Shown piece by piece: positions 1-5,297 of a DNA stretch of 6,063 bases (its first letter is position 1; the number at the start of each line of letters is the position of its first letter). Under the pieces are notes generated by a model that was not told the DNA's origin, ran no database searches, and worked only from the letters and a program-made list of their open reading frames with translations. The DNA comes from Proteobacteria bacterium UBA4656 (lineage in GTDB: Bacteria > Pseudomonadota > Gammaproteobacteria > Xanthomonadales > Ahniellaceae). The stretch spans positions 130,463 to 136,525 of the forward strand of contig DHLY01000100.1 of the NCBI GenBank assembly GCA_002405525.1, read 5' to 3'. Both the position numbers and the translations under genes were made by a program.

Positions 1-456
1 GCGGCGGGCGCGCCGATCCAGTTCCGCGGGGTGCGCGTGCAGATCGAGGGCGCGCCGGCCGACGGCGATGCCTTCCGCGTCGAGCCGTCGTCGAACCAGG
101 ACGTGTTCAGCACCATTCAGCGCCTGGTCGAGACGTTCGAGACGGTCGCCGTGACGCCGGCGCAGCGCGCCGCACAGCGCAATGCGATCTTCGCCGGCAT
201 CGAGGACCTCGCCCAGGCCTCCGACACGGTGCTCGACCGTCGCCTCGGTATCGGCGCCCGACTGAACACCATCGAGCAAGCCGATGCCGGGCGCGAAGGC
301 GGCGGGGTGCTGCTGAAGACCACGCTGTCGGGACTGCGCGACGTCGACTACACGCGGGCGATCAGCGATTTCAACCTCGAACTGACCGCGCTGCAGGCCG
401 CGCAGCAGAGCTTTCTGAAGGTGCAGGGACTGTCGCTGTTCAATTATCTGCGCTGA
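1..456 (+). CDS. flgL: Flagellar hook-filament junction protein FlgL (HAP3), C-terminal part
   Basis: FlgL is the second of the two junction proteins (after FlgK) that join the hook to the flagellin filament. It is exported by the flagellar type III system and acts outside the cell. The gene is cut by the window edge: the frame is open from base 1 and encodes 151 residues to the TGA at 454-456, against roughly 300-400 for whole family members. The visible part begins in the beta-rich middle (FRGVRVQIEGAPADGDAF, then VEPSSNQDVFSTIQ), a typical FlgL segment. It then runs into a long amphipathic helical region with a flagellin-like C-terminus, ending LSLFNYLR, the family's usual last residues. 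The internal ATG/GTG codons near the start are not the true start. The position directly before fliC is the common order flgK-flgL-fliC. FlgL and flagellin share C-terminal folds, but the ending and the context favour FlgL. Confidence 0.93.
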   Translation, partial: AAGAPIQFRGVRVQIEGAPADGDAFRVEPSSNQDVFSTIQRLVETFETVAVTPAQRAAQRNAIFAGIEDLAQASDTVLDRRLGIGARLNTIEQADAGREGGGVLLKTTLSGLRDVDYTRAISDFNLELTALQAAQQSFLKVQGLSLFNYLR

Positions 457-500
457 GCCGCGCGCCTGACGTCGCGGTGCTGCCGCCGACCTGCAGGCGG

Positions 501-518
501 GCCGCACCCCAGTGCGGC
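501..518 (+). terminator. Small hairpin after flgL, possible transcription end
   Basis: The arms GCCGCAC (501-507) and GTGCGGC (512-518) pair perfectly over 7 bp around a CCCA tetraloop, 45 bases after the flgL stop. No T-run follows, so this is not a classical intrinsic terminator. It could support Rho-linked ending or protect the 3' end of the flgL message. In DNA this GC-rich, a stem of this size also arises by chance. Confidence 0.3.
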
Positions 519-699
519 AGCGAACCCCGTCTCCGGTTGCCTCGACAGGGGATATCCCGCTCGCAGCCCGCGGCCGGCGCCGCGCCGCGCCCCGGCCCGA
601 GTCGTCTCCGGCCCCGTGTCGCACCGGCGCGCTGCGCGTCTGGCCCGCGCTGCCGCAGCCACGCCGCCAGCGGCGGTTCGCTGCCCGCGACGCGCGTCA

Positions 700-723
700 C
701 GTGGCCACGATTCAAGTTCGTGG
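700..723. promoter_or_regulatory. Cluster of CGTGG/CCACG half-sites, candidate operator upstream of fliC
   Basis: CGTGGCCACG (700-709) is a perfect 10-bp palindrome. Its right half overlaps a second inverted repeat, CCACGA (705-710) with TCGTGG (718-723), separated by the relatively AT-rich TTCAAGT. Three half-sites therefore lie within 24 bp, about 75 bp upstream of the -35 box of the fliC promoter. The spacing suits a dimeric DNA-binding protein, but I do not recognise the site as that of any named regulator. A chance origin is possible. Confidence 0.28.
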
Positions 724-798
724 GCGAAGCGCCGATAGCGCGCCGGCACCGGGCCTCAGGCCAAGCAGCGTGCGCCTCGCAGCGTTTGTCAAGGCCTC

Positions 799-825
799 TA
801 AAGTTCCGTCGTGGTCCTCCGATAA
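799..825 (+). promoter_or_regulatory. Sigma-28 (FliA) promoter of fliC
   Basis: TAAAGTTC (799-806), an 11-base spacer, then TCCGATAA (818-825). The enterobacterial FliA consensus is TAAAGTTT-N11-GCCGATAA, so 14 of 16 positions match with exact spacing, and the AT-rich -35 block stands out from its surroundings. Transcription should start near 831-834, giving a leader of about 90 bases before the fliC start. Late flagellin genes are classically FliA targets, released when the anti-sigma factor FlgM is exported through the finished hook. Confidence 0.9.
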
Positions 826-868
826 CGGAATCAGCAGCGGCCATCAACCAGAGACGGCGACTGCGGAG

Positions 869-885
869 ACCGGGCGAACCCCGGT
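869..885 (+). promoter_or_regulatory. Hairpin in the fliC mRNA leader
   Basis: ACCGGG (869-874) pairs with CCCGGT (880-885) around the loop CGAAC, inside the predicted fliC leader and ending 22 bases before the ribosome site. An alternative stem, GGGCG (872-876) with CGCCC (887-891), uses the same bases, so the two exclude each other. A GGA triplet lies just before the stem (865-867), and another forms the ribosome site (909-911); GGA triplets are the core of CsrA/RsmA binding sites. The stems are seen in the sequence. A regulatory role in translation or stability is inference. Confidence 0.3.
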
Positions 886-907
886 GCGCCCGAACTTCCG
901 ACCGACC

Positions 908-913
908 AGGAGA
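908..913 (+). promoter_or_regulatory. Ribosome binding site of fliC
   Basis: AGGAGA lies 8 bases before the ATG at 922, an ideal distance. It fixes the start that gives the conserved flagellin N-terminus [10 protein letters not shown]. Confidence 0.85.
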
Positions 914-921
914 TCCCGACC

Positions 922-2070
922 ATGCAAGTCATCAACACCAACGCATCCTCGCTCAACTCGCAGCGCGCCCTCTCGGCGACCAACGGCTCGCTGGCCACCA
1001 CGCTGCAGCGCCTGTCCTCGGGCTTCCGCATCAACAGTGCGAAGGACGACGCCGCCGGCCTCGCGATCTCGGAGCGCTTCTCGACCCAGATCCGCGGCCT
1101 GAACCAGGCCCAGCGCAACGCCAACGACGGCATTTCGCTGTCGCAGACCGCCGAGGGCGCGTTGGGCGAGGTCAGCAACAACCTGCAGCGTATGCGCGAG
1201 CTGGCCGTGCAGGCGTCCAACGGCACCAACAACCAGGGCGATCGCGACGCGCTGAACTTCGAAGTCACGCAGCTGAAGTCCGAGATCCAGCGCATGGCGG
1301 AGCAGACCTTCTTCAACGGCGTGCGCTTGCTCGACGGCTCGCTGGGTTCGCTGGTGTTCCAGATTGGCGCCAACGCCGGCGAGACCATCACCGTCTCCGG
1401 CCTCGCCAACGTCACCAATGCCGCGCTCGGCGGAACATACAGCCGCACCACCGCCAACGTGAACGCCACCGCGCTCACCGGTTTCGCCACCGCCATCGCG
1501 GCTGGTGGGGTCACGATCAACGGCACCAGCATCGGCGCGATCGCCGGCGCGGCCAATGCGCAGGAGCGTGCGGGACAGCTGGTCGAGGCGATCAACCGGG
1601 TCTCGTCGACGACCGGCGTCGGCGCGTCCTATGACGCGGTGACCGGCGACGTGAGCTTCGTGTCCTCCGCGACGTTCGCGGTGGCCGGCACGACCAACGA
1701 TGCCGCGGTGGCCGGCTTCGCGAACAACGCGGCGATCGGCACCACCACCACCACCACCGGCATCACGGCGCTGAACGTGTCGAGCTACTCCGGCGCGCAG
1801 GCCGCGATCGGGCAGATCGACAACGCCCTGAGCACGGTGAACTCCGCCCGCGCCAACCTCGGTGCGATTCAGAACCGATTCACCTCGGCGGTGGCGAGCC
1901 TGGGCACCGCGACCGAGAACCTGAGCAATTCGCGCAGCCGCATCAAGGACGCGGATTTCGCCAAGGAAACGGCGGAACTGGCCCGCACGCAGATCCTGCA
2001 GCAGGCCGGCACGGCGATGCTGGCGCAGGCGAACCAGCTGCCGCAGAGCGTGCTCAGCCTGCTGCGGTAA
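922..2070 (+). CDS. fliC: Flagellin FliC, filament subunit
   Basis: This is the structural subunit of the flagellar filament, 382 residues, exported unfolded by the flagellar type III system. The N-terminal D0/D1 region (about 1-140) is classical: [29 protein letters not shown] (residues 28-49, split by no gap), and [16 protein letters not shown] around 88-103. The C-terminal D1/D0 region (about 285-382) contains [15 protein letters not shown] and ends SVLSLLR. The equivalents of the residues that TLR5 recognises in Salmonella flagellin (R90, L94, E114) are all present. The short middle is variable and Ala/Gly/Thr-rich. It holds one flagellin IN-type motif starting near residue 194 ([11 protein letters not shown], then [13 protein letters not shown]) and a run of six threonines at 274-279. 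There are no cysteines. The gene has its own FliA promoter and a hairpin after its TAA stop, so it is probably transcribed alone. FliS, encoded downstream, is its chaperone. Only one flagellin gene is visible here; others could lie outside. Confidence 0.98.
   Translation: MQVINTNASSLNSQRALSATNGSLATTLQRLSSGFRINSAKDDAAGLAISERFSTQIRGLNQAQRNANDGISLSQTAEGALGEVSNNLQRMRELAVQASNGTNNQGDRDALNFEVTQLKSEIQRMAEQTFFNGVRLLDGSLGSLVFQIGANAGETITVSGLANVTNAALGGTYSRTTANVNATALTGFATAIAAGGVTINGTSIGAIAGAANAQERAGQLVEAINRVSSTTGVGASYDAVTGDVSFVSSATFAVAGTTNDAAVAGFANNAAIGTTTTTTGITALNVSSYSGAQAAIGQIDNALSTVNSARANLGAIQNRFTSAVASLGTATENLSNSRSRIKDADFAKETAELARTQILQQAGTAMLAQANQLPQSVLSLLR
1741..1758 (+). repeat. (ACC)6 triplet repeat within fliC
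   Basis: Six perfect ACC codons encode Thr274-Thr279, at the boundary between the variable middle of flagellin and the C-terminal D1 helix. Slippage would add or remove whole threonines without breaking the frame. The tract adds six adjacent hydroxyl side chains that could be surface-exposed. Confidence 0.85.
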
Positions 2071-2082
2071 GCGGCGGGTGAT

Positions 2083-2107
2083 CCGGGGCGCCCGCCGGGC
2101 GCCCCGG
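2083..2107 (+). terminator. Perfect 11-bp hairpin after fliC
   Basis: CCGGGGCGCCC (2083-2093) and GGGCGCCCCGG (2097-2107) pair without mismatch around the loop GCC, starting 13 bases after the fliC stop. No T-run follows, so it resembles the GC-only terminators or mRNA-stabilising stems of high-GC bacteria. A second stem, CCGGCC (2104-2109) with GGCCGG (2116-2121), overlaps its right arm. The location between two independently promoted units supports a role in ending or protecting the abundant flagellin message. Confidence 0.65.
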
Positions 2108-2138
2108 CCGGCAGGGGCCGGATTCCGATCGAGGTCCC

Positions 2139-2154
2139 CGGCACCGGATTTGCT
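2139..2154 (+). promoter_or_regulatory. Sigma-54 (RpoN) promoter of the flaG-fliD-fliS operon
   Basis: CGGCAC (2139-2144), five bases, then TTGCT (2150-2154). The sigma-54 consensus is TGGCACG-N4-TTGCW. The essential GG (2140-2141) and GC (2152-2153) are exactly ten bases apart and the TTGC block is complete; the only departures are C for T at the first base and C for G after CAC. Transcription should start near 2165, about 88 bases before flaG. RpoN with the enhancer-binding protein FleQ drives cap and chaperone genes in related polar-flagellate bacteria such as Pseudomonas aeruginosa. I could not see a clear FleQ site. Confidence 0.78.
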
Positions 2155-2241
2155 TCAGGTCGAAACCGGCGGGCGCGGCGGATGTCGCGACCCGTCGCAC
2201 CCGTTCCGGCGGCGCGCCGACCGCAAGGCGGCACGCGCGGT

Positions 2242-2247
2242 AGGAGG
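2242..2247 (+). promoter_or_regulatory. Ribosome binding site of flaG; decides between two ATGs
   Basis: AGGAGG is a full-strength site. Two ATG codons follow in tandem, at 2250 (2 bases away) and 2253 (5 bases away). The second has the better spacing, so it is the likelier start; the difference is one methionine. Confidence 0.8.
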
Positions 2248-2252
2248 CCATG

Positions 2253-2648
2253 ATGAGCGCAACGCCGATCCAAGCAGCGACCATCGCGTCGATCCGACCA
2301 GAGCCGCCGGACAGCCGGCCGGCGCAACGAGCGTCGGTCCCACCGCGGCCGGCGGAACAGCCGCCACCGGCGCCGTCGGACACCGCGCCGTCGGCGTCTG
2401 CCCCGACGGCGCAGGACCTCGCCGAGCAGCGCGCCCGCGCCGAGCGCGTCGCCGCCGAACTCGCACGCGCGGTGCCGGCGTCCTCCAGCCTGCGATTCCG
2501 GGTCGACCCGGATGCCGGCAGGATCGTGGTCTCGGTGGTCGACGCGACGACCGGAGACTTGCTGCGCCAGATCCCGAGCGAGGACGCGCTCGCGATGGCC
2601 AAGAGCCTCGCCGCGACCGGCTCCGGCATTGTCAGCGACCGGGCCTGA
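2253..2648 (+). CDS. flaG: Flagellar protein FlaG
   Basis: A small FlaG-family protein of 131 residues (132 if the ATG at 2250 is used). FlaG proteins are encoded between flagellin and cap genes in many polar-flagellate bacteria. Their loss changes filament length or swimming in some species, but their biochemical role is not settled. The C-terminal half is the recognisable domain: LRFRVDPDAGRIVVSVVD (80-97), then TGDLLRQIPSEDAL (100-113), the hallmark of the family. The N-terminal half is different: residues about 16-52 are rich in proline, alanine and serine and probably disordered. They are followed by a charged helix (AEQRARAERVAAELARAV) leading into the domain. It is the first gene after the sigma-54 promoter, and its stop is 7 bases before the fliD start. 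No signal peptide or membrane segment is seen. Confidence 0.92.
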   Translation: MSATPIQAATIASIRPEPPDSRPAQRASVPPRPAEQPPPAPSDTAPSASAPTAQDLAEQRARAERVAAELARAVPASSSLRFRVDPDAGRIVVSVVDATTGDLLRQIPSEDALAMAKSLAATGSGIVSDRA

Positions 2649-2655
2649 TTCCGAC

Positions 2656-4011
2656 ATGGCATCGATTTCCTCCGCCGGCCTCGGTTCCGGCCTCGACGTC
2701 CCGACCATGGTCGCGCAGTTGGTCCAGGCCGAGCGCGCGCCCGCCGAGTCGCGGCTGGCCCGCCAGGAATCGACGGCGCGGGCACAGATCTCGGCGTTCG
2801 GCGCGCTGCGCAGCGCGCTTTCCAATCTCGGCAGTGCGCTTTCGGCGCTCAAGCCCGCGACCGCGCTCGATGCGCGCCGCGCCACCAGCAGCGACGCCGG
2901 CGTGGTGACCGCCAGTGCCACCAGTGGGGCCGCTCAGGCCAGCTATCAGGTCGAGGTGGTTTCGCTGGCCGGTGCGCACCGGCTCGGTTCCGGGCCCTAC
3001 GCGTCCGCCGACAGCGTGGTCGGCACCGGCACCCTGAACTTCGATTCCGGAGACAACGCCTTCAGCGTGGTCATCGGCGCCGCCAACGGCACGCTGGCCG
3101 GCATCCGCGACGCCATCAACGCCGCGCCGGAGAACACGAGCATCACCGCCAGCATCGTCAACACGGCGGAGGGCGCGCGGCTGCTGCTGGCCGCGCGCGC
3201 CACCGGCGCGGCGAATGCCATCACCGTCACCCGCAGTGGTGGCGACGGCGGGCTCGATGCGCTGGTCTACGATCCGGGCACGCTGACCAGTCTGGAGCAG
3301 AAGTCGGCCGCTGCCGATGCGCTGGCGCGCGTCGACGGCTTCAATTTCACTTCCGCCACCAATACGCTGTCCACTGCAATCGACGGCGTGACCCTGAAAC
3401 TGGTGGCCGCCGCCCCGGGCACGGCGCGGACGGTGACCGTCTCGCGCGACCCCGACGCCGCGCGCAAGGCCGTGGAGTCCTTCGTCAGCGGCTACAACGC
3501 GGTGATGGGATCGCTGTCGGCAGCGACCCGCTACGATGCCGCCAGCAAGACCGGTTCGCCGCTGACCGGGGACGCGCTGCCGCGCGCGCTGTCGGGCGAG
3601 ATGCGGCGCGTGGTCGGTTCGACCACCGAGGCCAACAGCAGCATCCGCACGCTGGCCGACGCCGGCGTCACGACCTCGGTGTCGGGAACCCTCACGCTCG
3701 ATGCGGCGAAGTTCGCCCGCGCGCTGGAGCGAGATCCCGCCGAAGTCGCCGCGCTGTTCACCGGCGAGCAGGGGCTCGCCGCCCGTCTCGACGCCGTCGT
3801 GCAGCGCGCCGCCGCCGGCGGCGGCGCGATCGAGGGTCGCACGCGTGGCCTCGATGCGCGGCTGCGCGGCATCGCCGACCAGCGGACGACGCTGAACTTC
3901 AGGATGGAAGCGCTGGAGGCGCGCTACCGGACGCAGTTCTCCTCTCTCGACGGACTGGTGGCGCAGTTGCGTCGCACGTCCGACTACCTCGCCCGCCAAT
4001 TGCCGTCCTGA
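2656..4011 (+). CDS. fliD: Flagellar filament cap protein FliD (HAP2)
   Basis: FliD forms the cap at the growing filament tip and helps exported flagellin subunits fold into place. The product is 451 residues, normal for the family. The start MASISSAGLGSGLDV is the typical FliD N-terminus, so the ATG at 2656 is chosen although the open frame extends upstream into flaG. Domains: FliD_N about 1-100 (LDVPTMVAQLVQAER; YQVEVVSLAGAHRL near 97-110); an IN-type motif about 136-193 (LAGIRDAINAAPENTSITAS, then EGARLLLAARATGAANAITV); FliD_C about 216-435 (ALARVDGFNFTSATNTL; AVESFVSGYNAVM); and a C-terminal coiled helix ending LRRTSDYLARQLPS. An RAAAGGGA segment (384-391) is encoded by a perfect DNA palindrome. 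No clear ribosome site lies in the 7 bases between the flaG stop and this ATG, so translation is probably coupled to flaG. It is followed by fliS after 16 bases. Confidence 0.96.
   Translation: MASISSAGLGSGLDVPTMVAQLVQAERAPAESRLARQESTARAQISAFGALRSALSNLGSALSALKPATALDARRATSSDAGVVTASATSGAAQASYQVEVVSLAGAHRLGSGPYASADSVVGTGTLNFDSGDNAFSVVIGAANGTLAGIRDAINAAPENTSITASIVNTAEGARLLLAARATGAANAITVTRSGGDGGLDALVYDPGTLTSLEQKSAAADALARVDGFNFTSATNTLSTAIDGVTLKLVAAAPGTARTVTVSRDPDAARKAVESFVSGYNAVMGSLSAATRYDAASKTGSPLTGDALPRALSGEMRRVVGSTTEANSSIRTLADAGVTTSVSGTLTLDAAKFARALERDPAEVAALFTGEQGLAARLDAVVQRAAAGGGAIEGRTRGLDARLRGIADQRTTLNFRMEALEARYRTQFSSLDGLVAQLRRTSDYLARQLPS
3805..3828. repeat. 24-bp perfect palindrome inside fliD
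   Basis: Twelve base pairs on each side of the centre between 3816 and 3817 are perfectly symmetrical, with no spacer. The element coincides exactly with eight codons (Arg, three Ala, three Gly, Ala), using GCC and GGC, which are mirror complements. The symmetry may therefore simply follow from alanine and glycine runs under strong GC bias. It could form a stable stem in the mRNA. Confidence 0.7.
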
Positions 4012-4014
4012 TCC

Positions 4015-4019
4015 AGGAG
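4015..4019 (+). promoter_or_regulatory. Ribosome binding site of fliS; decides the start
   Basis: AGGAG lies 8 bases before the ATG at 4028. A GTG at 4019 in the same frame overlaps this site and so cannot be the main start. Confidence 0.8.
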
Positions 4020-4027
4020 TGGAATCC

Positions 4028-4411
4028 ATGTCTCCCGCCGCCGCCTACCGCCAGACCGGAATCGCCTCGCGCTCCCTCGAGAACGACCCGCATCAGATGA
4101 TCGCGCAACTGCTCGCGGGCTTGCTGGAGCGGATCCGCCTCGCCCATACGCTGGCGCTGCGCGGCGAGCGGGCGCGCAAGGGCGACGCGATCCGCGCCGC
4201 GTCGGCGATCGTGGACGCGCTGCGTCTGGCGCTCGATCCGGGCAGCGGCGGCGCGATCGCCGAGCGCCTCGATGCGCTGTACGAATACGTCGGACTGCGC
4301 CTCGTCGAGGCCAATGCCGGTGACGATGCCGCGCTGCTTGACGAGTGCGAGGGGCTGATCCGGAGCATCGCCGACGCCTGGGCCGGGATCGGGCGCGGGG
4401 CTGGCGCGTGA
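4028..4411 (+). CDS. fliS: Flagellin export chaperone FliS
   Basis: FliS binds the C-terminal helix of newly made flagellin in the cytoplasm, stops it polymerising early and delivers it to the flagellar export gate. The product is 127 residues and all-helical, the usual size. Family landmarks are in order: AYRQTGIAS near the start (6-14, with the conserved Tyr7); NDPHQMIAQLLAGLLERI (19-36); a second helix with ARKGDAIRAASAIVDALRLA; LDPGSGGAIAERLDALYEYV around 70-88; and LVEANAGDD (92-100) leading to IADAWAGI (114-121, with the conserved Trp118). The start at 4028 is set by a well-spaced AGGAG. The gene sits 16 bases after fliD and its stop overlaps the next start in a GTGA, so it is part of the flaG-fliD operon. 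Its main partner is FliC from this window. Confidence 0.95.
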   Translation: MSPAAAYRQTGIASRSLENDPHQMIAQLLAGLLERIRLAHTLALRGERARKGDAIRAASAIVDALRLALDPGSGGAIAERLDALYEYVGLRLVEANAGDDAALLDECEGLIRSIADAWAGIGRGAGA

Positions 4412-4704
4412 GTGCCGTCGAACGCACGCCGGCGGCGCTCGGCGCGCTCCTCGAGGATGCCGTGGCCGCCGCCCAGTCCGGACGATTCGACGACGCGCTG
4501 CGGGCGCTGGTCGACCACGACGCGGCGGTTCGCGATGCCTTCGCAGGCGCGCCGGTCGCCGAAAGGTCGCATTGGCGCGTGTTGCTGGACCTGCAGCAGC
4601 GCGCGGTGGAGAGACTGGTGGCGTTGCGCGACGCTGCAGGCATGGAGTTCGCCAGCGTCGCTGCCGCACGCCGGAGCGCAGTGGCGTACGACGCCGGACC
4701 GTGA
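4408..4704 (+). CDS. Small helical protein, probable FliT-like flagellar chaperone
   Basis: A 98-residue protein predicted to be almost all helix, with no signal peptide, membrane segment or cysteine. The start is the GTG at 4408, which overlaps the fliS stop (GTGA). This is preferred to the upstream ATG in the same frame, which would overlap fliS by about 65 bases and add a chance-like Arg-rich extension. Visible parts: helix one about 9-45 (ALLEDAVAAAQSGRFDDALR, then DAAVRDAF); helix two about 50-76 (RSHWRVLLDLQQRAVERLVA); and a short basic tail RRSAVAYDAGP. Size, helicity and position directly after fliS match FliT, the chaperone of the cap protein FliD, which in enteric bacteria also restrains FlhDC. 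Sequence likeness to enteric FliT is weak by eye, and no FlhDC is expected here. The FliD-chaperone role is therefore inferred mainly from context. No good ribosome site is visible, which suggests coupled translation from fliS. Confidence 0.72.
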   Translation: MSAVERTPAALGALLEDAVAAAQSGRFDDALRALVDHDAAVRDAFAGAPVAERSHWRVLLDLQQRAVERLVALRDAAGMEFASVAAARRSAVAYDAGP

Positions 4705-5255
4705 ACGCCGGGGCCGACCAGGCATTGTTCGGCGACGCGCTCGGCTGCGAGGAGCGCCTTCCGGTCGAATTCCTGCCGGGCGCGGTCGCGCCGCCCGGTG
4801 CGGCAGCGCGCGACCTGATGCTGCTGCGTGTTCTGGCCACGATGGAGGACGGCGCCGAGGGTGAGCGCGACGAGGGCGACGCGCGCAGCGCGGAGATGGC
4901 GCGGGTGGAGGCCAGGCTTGATCTCGTGCTGGCATTGCTCGGGGCCTTGGCCGCCGCGCGTGCCGACACGCTGCCTTGCGCTTCGCTGCGCTGGTCCCGG
5001 CTGGGGGCGCGCCTGATCCTGCCGGCGGCACCGGTGGCGCCCGGCGGCGTGTTGCGCATGCACCTCGATCCGCGGTTGCCGCAGCCGCTGGAGTTGCCGG
5101 CCCGGCTGCTCGCGGCCGAGCCGCAAGGCGCCGACTGGATGGCCTGGTTGCGCTTCGAGGCGCTCGATGCGGCCCTCGAGACCGCTGTCGAGCGGCACGT
5201 TTTCCGTCGGCATCGGCGCGCCATCGCCGAGGTCCGTCGCGCGGCGCGCGCCTGA
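4701..5255 (+). CDS. Atypical PilZ-domain protein with inserted heptad helix (xanthomonad type)
   Basis: A 184-residue protein whose form matches the atypical tetrameric PilZ proteins described from xanthomonads, which carry a long heptad helix inside a PilZ barrel. The start is the GTG at 4701, overlapping the preceding stop (GTGA); the longer in-frame extension is Arg-rich shadow of the gene before. Parts: an N-terminal strand region LGCEERLPVEFLPG (14-27); a helix about 61-88 with hydrophobic residues at M66, V69, L73, V76, L80 and L83, exact 3-4 heptad spacing and thus an oligomerising coiled coil; barrel strands SLRWSRLGARLIL (95-107), GGVLRMHLDP, LELPARLL and WMAWLRFEAL; and a C-terminal helix with the basic VFRRHRRAIAEVRR (167-180). 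The usual c-di-GMP ligands, an RxxxR motif and D/NxSxxG, are not recognisable; WSRLG sits where the second would be. It may act through protein contacts near the flagellum. The family is fairly sure, the function is not. Confidence 0.75.
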   Translation: MNAGADQALFGDALGCEERLPVEFLPGAVAPPGAAARDLMLLRVLATMEDGAEGERDEGDARSAEMARVEARLDLVLALLGALAAARADTLPCASLRWSRLGARLILPAAPVAPGGVLRMHLDPRLPQPLELPARLLAAEPQGADWMAWLRFEALDAALETAVERHVFRRHRRAIAEVRRAARA

Positions 5256-5274
5256 CCCGGCGCCCCGGCGCGGG
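5256..5274 (+). terminator. Hairpin directly after the PilZ-like gene
   Basis: CCCG (5256-5259), a bulged G, then CGC (5261-5263) pair with GCG (5268-5270) and CGGG (5271-5274) around a CCCG loop, starting at the first base after the stop. There is no T-run. It may mark the end of the flaG-fliDS operon, but GC content alone could produce it. Confidence 0.35.
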
Positions 5275-5297
5275 CCGCGTCGCGACCCGGGCCGGAC

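Larger units (their letters stand above)
457..798. other. Gene-free stretch between flgL and the fliC promoter
   Basis: I see no gene here. Open frames that cross it on either strand are arginine/alanine/proline-rich, have no ribosome site and match no family, as expected from chance in very GC-rich DNA. What it does hold: a 7-bp hairpin at 501-518, a perfect 10-bp palindrome GGGATATCCC at 549-558, a cluster of CGTGG/CCACG half-sites at 700-723, and a short palindrome GGCCTCAGGCC at 752-762. No sigma-54 GG-N10-GC element with a good TTGC block was found. The gap is longer than a single downstream promoter needs, so extra regulatory sites or a small RNA are possible but not shown. Confidence 0.6.

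Noticed and set aside
641..655. TGGCCCGCGCTGCC as a possible sigma-54 element for fliC
   Set aside because: The GG and GC are not ten bases apart and there is no TTGC block, while a near-perfect FliA promoter explains fliC.
440..847. Minus-strand frame in the flgL-fliC gap that might be a small divergent gene
   Set aside because: It covers the fliC promoter, has no ribosome site or promoter of its own that I can see, and its product is compositionally biased with no motif.
477..1634. A 385-codon plus-strand frame crossing the flgL-fliC gap and overlapping fliC
   Set aside because: It overlaps the certain fliC gene in another frame, is Arg/Pro/His-rich and continues through the FliA promoter. 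It is not a gene.
4019..4027. GTG at 4019 as the fliS start
   Set aside because: It overlaps the AGGAG ribosome site, which is ideally spaced for the ATG at 4028.
2632..4029. A 465-codon minus-strand frame covering fliD
   Set aside because: It is antisense shadow of fliD with low-complexity Arg/Gly composition and no family features.
4572..4700. Longer N-terminus for the PilZ-like protein from the ATG at 4572
   Set aside because: The extra 43 residues are Arg/Gly-rich and lie out of frame inside the FliT-like gene. The GTG at 4701 gives an end-to-start overlap like the one just upstream.
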